This document shows, in pieces, positions 5,288-8,984 of a DNA stretch of 8,984 nucleotides. Position 1 is the stretch's first letter; each line of letters starts with the position of its first letter. Source of the stretch: CANHEE01 sp043777755 (lineage in GTDB: Bacteria; Bacteroidota; Bacteroidia; Chitinophagales; Saprospiraceae). The translations under genes were made by a program, and so were the position numbers. The stretch covers positions 1 through 8,984 of the forward strand of contig JAYWHK010000181.1 in NCBI GenBank assembly GCA_043777755.1. The letters are read 5' to 3'. The notes below the pieces were generated by a model. The model worked only from the letters and a program-made list of their open reading frames with translations, did no database searches and was not told the DNA's origin.

Positions 5288-7267
5288 TCACTTTCCCTTT
5301 TTATACAAAATAACAGAGCCAATTGCAGGGACATCTATTGTTTTTTTGACAGTTTTAGCGTCATCTCTCCAAGAGCTTTGCAGGGCAATATTCCAAGTGC
5401 CTGACGGTAATTTAAATTCTGTTTTTTCACGATTTGCATTGAACACCAACAAAATATCAGAATATTCATCGCCATTGGCATTACCTGAAATTTGGTAAGC
5501 AATCATATTTTCTTTTGGTGTTTTCAGAAAAGAAATATGCTGATTCAATTCTTCTTCGCTACCCAAACGGAAAGCAGGATGTGCTTTTCTGAAAGCAATT
5601 AATTTTTTATGAAATTTAAAAACTTGTTCAAACTGTGATTTTCTATCCCAATCCATTTGATTGATGTCGTCAGAAGACTCGAAAGAATTATCAATGCCTT
5701 GTTTTGTACGGCAAAATTCAGCACCAGCGTGTAAAAAAGGAATTCCTTGTGATGTAAAAACAATGGTTTGCGCCAAAAGAGCCATTTTCATACGGTCTTC
5801 GTCACTATCATTTGGATTAGAATTTTTCAATCTATCCCAAAGCGTATGATTGTCGTGACATTCATTATAAACGATGATGTTCGATGGTTTTGTAGCATAA
5901 GGAGCTTTTGAATAATTGACTTTTGAAAAATCAATATCCTTGTGTTTCGTTGCGCCAATGATACCGAATTTTACGGATTCCTCCATTCCAGCTTTGCCGC
6001 TTACGAAGCCTTTGTCTTTGTGGTCAGCCCAGCCGCCTTTGAGTCCGTCACGAATGTCATCTGAAAAAACAGCGACATCGCTAAGTTCGATAGCATTTTT
6101 TTTGATGGCACGTTTTGCCTCAGGAAGTGGCGTATCGCCTGCTGTCCAACCTTCTCCATACAATATAATAGTAGGTTTGATTTTACGCAGTTCCGTAGCG
6201 ATTAAATTCATGGTTTCGATGTCGTGCAAACCCATTAAATCAAAACGAAATCCATCAATGTGGTATTCATTGACCCAATATTTGCATGATTCCAGCATGA
6301 ATTTGCGGAACATCATACGCTCAGAGGCTGTTTCGTTGCCACAGCCCGAACCGTTAGAAAAAGCCCCTTCAGCCTTTGTTCGGTAGTAATAATTAGGCAC
6401 TAATTGGTTCAAATAAGAGTCCGCTGTCAAGCCTGTATGGTTATATACAACGTCCATGACAACGTTCAAATCATTGTCATGAAAAGTCTTTATCAACGTT
6501 TTAAATTCTTTGATGCGCACTGCGCCATCTGCCGCATTGCTTGAATAAGAGCCTTCTGGCGCATTGTAATTCAGTGGGTCGTAGCCCCAATTGTATTGAA
6601 TTTTGTCCGAAGATTCGTCAATAGATTTGTGGTCAAAAGTTGGCAACAAGTGAACGTGTGTAACGCCCAGTTCTTTGATGTGGTCTAAGCCTGTTTTCAA
6701 ACCTTTTGAGTTTTGCGTTCCAGTTTCGGTCAAACCCAAGTATTTTCCTTTTGCTGTAATACCTGAATTGGCAGCAATCGAAGCGTCACGAATATGCAAT
6801 TCGTAAAGCACCGCACCACCTTTCAAAACAGGAGTTTTGTCAGTAGCCCAACCTTCAGGATTTGTTTTTTGTAAATCGGTAATCATACCTCTTTTCCCAT
6901 TGACACCAACGGCTTTCACATAAGGGTCAGGAACTTCTGCCAACCATTTTCCATCAATTTTTGCTTGAAAAGTGTAGAATTGACCAGCGAAATCGCCGTT
7001 TTGTGCAGTGTACCAAGTTCCTTGCGAACCTTTTTTAAGGTCAATTTCTTTTGTGGCTTTTCCGCCAGTTCCTTCTGCAAAAAAGCGGAGTTTGACATCT
7101 TCGGCAGTAGGCGACCAAACCCTAAAACGAGCGGATTGTTTGGTGTAAATCAAGCCTAAATCAGCACCGCCATAAGCGGGAAACTTTGATGATTCTTGAG
7201 CATCTATTTGCATCGTGCAAGCAATGAATAAAATAGTAAAAAAACTACAAAAGGTATTTTTTTGCAT
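5288..7267 (-). CDS. pulA: Type I pullulanase, GH13 family, exported
   Basis: This 659-residue enzyme is predicted to hydrolyse alpha-1,6 branch points in pullulan, starch or glycogen. After the export signal, residues about 35-115 form the N-terminal beta-sandwich (CBM48-like: FRVWSPTAEDVKLRFF, GQFYTFQAKIDG). The (beta/alpha)8 GH13 domain follows with all signature regions. YNWGYDP (225-231) is the type I pullulanase hallmark, DVVYNHT (272-278) is region I, GFRFD (339-343) holds the nucleophile Asp343, YGEGW (370-374) the acid/base Glu372, and HDNHTLWDR (471-479) the transition-state Asp472. A C-terminal beta domain closes the protein (about 575-659). The catalytic set is complete and the length normal for a single-catalytic-domain pullulanase. 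The signal is ambiguous: FIAC at 14-17 is a near-lipobox, so Cys17 could be lipidated, while IDAQ (21-24) offers a signal peptidase I site. No SusC/SusD, transporter or regulator is nearby. The gene is followed by a tandem repeat and terminator and preceded by the nested inverted repeat at 7281-7444. Confidence 0.95.
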   Translation of the reverse strand: MQKNTFCSFFTILFIACTMQIDAQESSKFPAYGGADLGLIYTKQSARFRVWSPTAEDVKLRFFAEGTGGKATKEIDLKKGSQGTWYTAQNGDFAGQFYTFQAKIDGKWLAEVPDPYVKAVGVNGKRGMITDLQKTNPEGWATDKTPVLKGGAVLYELHIRDASIAANSGITAKGKYLGLTETGTQNSKGLKTGLDHIKELGVTHVHLLPTFDHKSIDESSDKIQYNWGYDPLNYNAPEGSYSSNAADGAVRIKEFKTLIKTFHDNDLNVVMDVVYNHTGLTADSYLNQLVPNYYYRTKAEGAFSNGSGCGNETASERMMFRKFMLESCKYWVNEYHIDGFRFDLMGLHDIETMNLIATELRKIKPTIILYGEGWTAGDTPLPEAKRAIKKNAIELSDVAVFSDDIRDGLKGGWADHKDKGFVSGKAGMEESVKFGIIGATKHKDIDFSKVNYSKAPYATKPSNIIVYNECHDNHTLWDRLKNSNPNDSDEDRMKMALLAQTIVFTSQGIPFLHAGAEFCRTKQGIDNSFESSDDINQMDWDRKSQFEQVFKFHKKLIAFRKAHPAFRLGSEEELNQHISFLKTPKENMIAYQISGNANGDEYSDILLVFNANREKTEFKLPSGTWNIALQSSWRDDAKTVKKTIDVPAIGSVILYKKGK

Positions 7268-7280
7268 AAAAAAAATATTA

Positions 7281-7444
7281 ACAAGTAGGCGTATAGAAAT
7301 AAACGTGGTTATTTTGTCGTTGAGAAAAAAGTGATAAATAGCTGACTATAAGGTCCAAAGGATTCCTTCGGAGAAAGTTATTTATCACTTTTTGAGCAAT
7401 CGACTGGAAAAAATAACCACGTTTATTTTAGCCCAACTACTTAT
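7281..7444. repeat. Long nested inverted repeat in front of the pullulanase gene
   Basis: Arms in one register: AAGTAG (7283-7288) with CTACTT (7437-7442); an 8x8 internal loop; a perfect 19-bp arm pair (7297-7315 and 7410-7428, core AATAAACGTGGTTATT); GTCG with CGAC (7316-7319 and 7401-7404); and a perfect 15-bp pair (7326-7340 and 7379-7393, core AGTGATAAATA). The 38-nt apex holds a further stem that reads TCCGAAGG-AAT-CCTTTGGA on the minus strand, where its one imperfect pair is G-U; on the plus strand it would be A-C. The trinucleotide TAG sits immediately outside both 19-bp arms (7294-7296, 7429-7431), as a 3-bp target duplication would. No coding frame is evident inside. It may be a small non-autonomous element, a structured leader of the pullulanase message, or the transcript end of the gene at 8003-7506. 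Confidence 0.8.
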
Positions 7445-7461
7445 GTAATGAATAATTACGA

Positions 7462-7469
7462 CAAAGTTA
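7462..7469 (-). promoter_or_regulatory. Candidate -7 element upstream of the pullulanase gene
   Basis: TAACTTTG on the minus strand matches TAnnTTTG, but no TTTG lies at the usual 19-21 nt upstream (the nearest TTTTG is 12 nt away). If used, the pullulanase leader would be about 190 nt and contain the whole nested inverted repeat. Confidence 0.3.
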
Positions 7470-7505
7470 ATACTTTTAGAACAAAACGACAATCTTTTTT
7501 TATTT

Positions 7506-8003
7506 TTATATTTTCAAAAATTTGGACACCAGTATTTTTTGACTTTTACTATTTTTTAATTTTAAAATATATTCACCAACAGGCAAATGACTGACTTCTA
7601 TTTGATAGTTTTTTTCAGAGAAAGAGCCTTGCGAAAGTTGTTGTCCTGACAGATTGAAAAGTGTAATCTCAAAACTTATATTCTCGGCATCATCATCTTT
7701 GATAGTCAGGTTAAGTATATCTTGCGTTGGATTCGGAAATACAATAGCTTGAAAGCCAATATTTTGTGTGTTTTCTTTGTTGCCTATTGTACTATTTTTT
7801 TCCACTTGTTGAAAACCTTGTGTGATGATGTAGTTGGCGTTTTTGAGTGTTGTGGTTGCCGTCTGACCAATGCTGTATGTGAGCGAATGAGTACTTGTTT
7901 GTTGCGTTCCTCCACTTGTATTAATCACTTGTGAAGTAATTTTTTGAGCAAAAAGGAAGTTGTTTGCAAGGAGAAATAAGAGTAAAATGGTATTTTTTTT
8001 CAT
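7506..8003 (-). CDS. Small secreted protein with a T9SS type A sorting domain
   Basis: This 165-residue protein has three parts. The signal peptide (MKKNTILLLFLLANNFLFAQ) ends near residue 20. A short region at about 23-66 reads like the stretch found before the tail in many Bacteroidota secreted proteins (VINTSGGTQQ, LTYSIGQTATTT, YIITQGFQQ). A C-terminal domain of about 75 residues shows FPNPT (89-93), a central FEITLFNLSGQQL strand pair (111-123), LPVGEYILKLK (140-150) and a basic end KFLKI. That last part is the type A sorting signal used for export across the outer membrane by the type IX system and usually for anchoring to surface lipopolysaccharide. There is almost no passenger besides the short middle region, so the protein may be little more than a surface tag; its function is unknown. 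It begins 111 bp after the S74 gene, with a terminator between, and no clear -7 box was found. Confidence 0.85.
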   Translation of the reverse strand: MKKNTILLLFLLANNFLFAQKITSQVINTSGGTQQTSTHSLTYSIGQTATTTLKNANYIITQGFQQVEKNSTIGNKENTQNIGFQAIVFPNPTQDILNLTIKDDDAENISFEITLFNLSGQQLSQGSFSEKNYQIEVSHLPVGEYILKLKNSKSQKILVSKFLKI

Positions 8004-8060
8004 TTTAAATTCTTTTTATTATTGTTTAAAAAATGATACGGACTGAAGTCCATATTCCCC

Positions 8061-8104
8061 AAAAAGCCCTTTTTATCCAAAAAAATATTTTTTCAAAAAA
8101 GGGC
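8061..8104 (-). terminator. Intrinsic terminator of the S74-domain gene
   Basis: On the minus strand GCCCTTTTT (8104-8096) pairs with AAAAAGGGC (8074-8066), with a further A/T stem inside the loop, followed at once by five T's (8065-8061). It begins 11 nt after the stop of the leftward gene ending at 8115. The other direction lacks a T-tract. A small perfect hairpin, GGACT-GA-AGTCC, lies just beyond at 8040-8051. Confidence 0.75.
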
Positions 8105-8114
8105 AAAAACACGT

Positions 8115-8984
8115 TTATCTTTTAGCTGCTTTGAGTGCCGCTACTTCTTTTTTAAGTTCTTCAATCATCGCTTGTTGTTCTTGAATTGCCTTGGTCAAAA
8201 TTGCGGTCAAATTGCCGTAAGACATTCCAAGGTTTTCGCCTTTTGACAAGTCGCCTTCTGTTCCACTGATTAATTCTGGTACTATTTTTTGAACATCTTG
8301 TGCGATGAATCCAACCTGTTTTTCGTCATTGATATTCATATTGTAAGCAACAGGTTTCAATTGCATTACTTCTTTTAAGCCATAAGAAAGAGTTGAAATA
8401 TTTTTTTTCAAACGGCGGTCAGAAGCGTTTGTCCAAGTACCAGCAACAGAACAAAATGCACCACTGTTCATTTGCAACGGTTGTGTAGGCGTTTGTGTTC
8501 CGATGCCGACTTTGCCCGTAGCATCAACCGTCAATCGAGGTGTTGCAGAAGTCACAAGGTGTGTTTTTGCAGCCGAACCTAAGCCTGTTCCAAAATCAAC
8601 ATCGTCTGCACCACCAGAAAAAGAGCCAATATAACCTTTGTAACTACCTGTTTCATAGATAGTTACATACATTCCGTTTCCGCCTTCCATTCTCAAAGGT
8701 TCTGGTGCAGTTGTTTTGATATGAACAGAAGATGTTGGATTTGCGTTCACAATTCCTATGCCGCTTGTACTCCATTGCGAACCTAAAACAGGCGAATTTT
8801 CCCAACTTGCTGTACCGTCGGCTGAAGAAGTCAGTACTTTACCAGCCGCAGGACTACCGCCACGAATACGGATTTTACCGTCAATGTCTAATTTTTGTGT
8901 AGGAGAAAAAGTTCCTATCCCTACATTTCCAGTTCCAGTGATCAAGGCGTGTCCAGTTCCAGAAGAAAAGTAACCACCAGAACC
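8115..8984 (-). CDS. C-terminal part of a protein with a Peptidase_S74 (tail-fibre chaperone) domain
   Basis: The frame is open to the right edge, so the gene is 5'-truncated; 289 codons are visible. The ATG-like start nearest the edge is only a TTG at 8945-8943 within continuous coding sequence (...SSGTGHALITGTGNVGIGT), not the true start. The visible part begins with repeats of the NVGIGTFSPTQKLDIDGKI and KVGIGTQTPTQPL type, shaft-like modules common in Bacteroidota surface proteins. The last 105 or so residues form the S74 intramolecular chaperone: SDRRLKKNI (visible residues 188-196) has the Ser and Lys of the self-cleavage dyad, followed by LKPVAYNM, VGFIAQDVQKIVPELI and YGNLTAILTKAIQEQ, and a heptad coiled coil (MIEELKKEVAALKAA) at the end. 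In known members this domain trimerises the fibre and then cuts itself off. The role here is inferred to be a trimeric surface fibre or adhesin; nothing nearby suggests a prophage. The terminator at 8061-8104 follows. Confidence 0.9.
   Translation of the reverse strand, partial: GSGGYFSSGTGHALITGTGNVGIGTFSPTQKLDIDGKIRIRGGSPAAGKVLTSSADGTASWENSPVLGSQWSTSGIGIVNANPTSSVHIKTTAPEPLRMEGGNGMYVTIYETGSYKGYIGSFSGGADDVDFGTGLGSAAKTHLVTSATPRLTVDATGKVGIGTQTPTQPLQMNSGAFCSVAGTWTNASDRRLKKNISTLSYGLKEVMQLKPVAYNMNINDEKQVGFIAQDVQKIVPELISGTEGDLSKGENLGMSYGNLTAILTKAIQEQQAMIEELKKEVAALKAAKR

Noticed and set aside
5916..6386. 156-codon rightward open frame inside the pullulanase gene
   Set aside because: It lies antisense to the catalytic core of the pullulanase, whose motifs fix the true frame; no independent start signals.
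8943..8945. TTG as start codon of the S74-domain protein
   Set aside because: The same frame continues upstream with protein-like sequence to the window edge, so the gene is truncated rather than starting here.
8758..8973. 71-codon rightward frame at the right edge
   Set aside because: Antisense to the repeat region of the S74-domain protein, which continues in frame to the edge.
1..8984. Prophage, defence island or insertion sequence
   Set aside because: No transposase, integrase, capsid, nuclease or toxin genes are present; the S74 domain alone is not evidence for a phage.

Overview
The window looks like chromosomal DNA of a member of the Bacteroidota, probably a free-living Cytophagia/Saprospiria-type lineage. 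The support is AT-rich intergenic DNA, no Shine-Dalgarno sequences before the starts, several promoters with the Bacteroidota -7 box TAnnTTTG (two with TTTG exactly 21 nt upstream), a protein with a type IX secretion (T9SS) type A sorting domain, and signal peptides ending in ...AQ. The genus cannot be named from the sequence alone.

Layout, left to right. Bases 1-33 are the first 11 codons of a leftward gene that runs off the window. A divergent pair of well-formed promoters follows. The rightward one drives, after a leader of more than 200 nt, a 525-residue helical-repeat protein of unknown function (440-2017). This gene runs 67 bp into the convergent gene 1951-3117, a Cys/Met-metabolism PLP enzyme of the cystathionine gamma-synthase/beta-lyase/methionine gamma-lyase fold. 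The gap 3118-3433 carries divergent -7 boxes for the PLP gene and for a small secreted protein with an Asn/Tyr/Arg-rich linker (3434-4018). That gene ends inside a repeat that forms a perfect 50-bp palindrome, followed by a strong intrinsic terminator and a patch of shuffled short repeats.

The rest of the window is read leftward: a short secreted protein resembling the DUF7948 domain (4859-4233), a type I pullulanase of family GH13 (7267-5288), a small T9SS-sorted protein (8003-7506), and the 3' part of a large protein ending in a Peptidase_S74 autoprocessing chaperone domain (8984-8115). The gaps hold a two-way terminator (5127-5166), a 7-bp tandem repeat touching the pullulanase stop, a long nested inverted repeat in front of the pullulanase (7281-7444), and a terminator for the S74 gene (8061-8104).

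How they work together: four of the seven long genes encode proteins predicted to leave the cytoplasm, and the S74 protein is probably a surface or fibre-like protein too. Only the pullulanase has a clear biochemical job (cutting alpha-1,6 bonds in pullulan, glycogen or starch). There is no SusC/SusD pair, transporter or regulator, so this is not a recognisable polysaccharide utilisation locus. Most genes seem to be separate transcription units. I see no defence system, phage, CRISPR array, rRNA or tRNA. The most unusual content is non-coding: the nested hairpin, the 50-bp palindrome and the dispersed short repeats.
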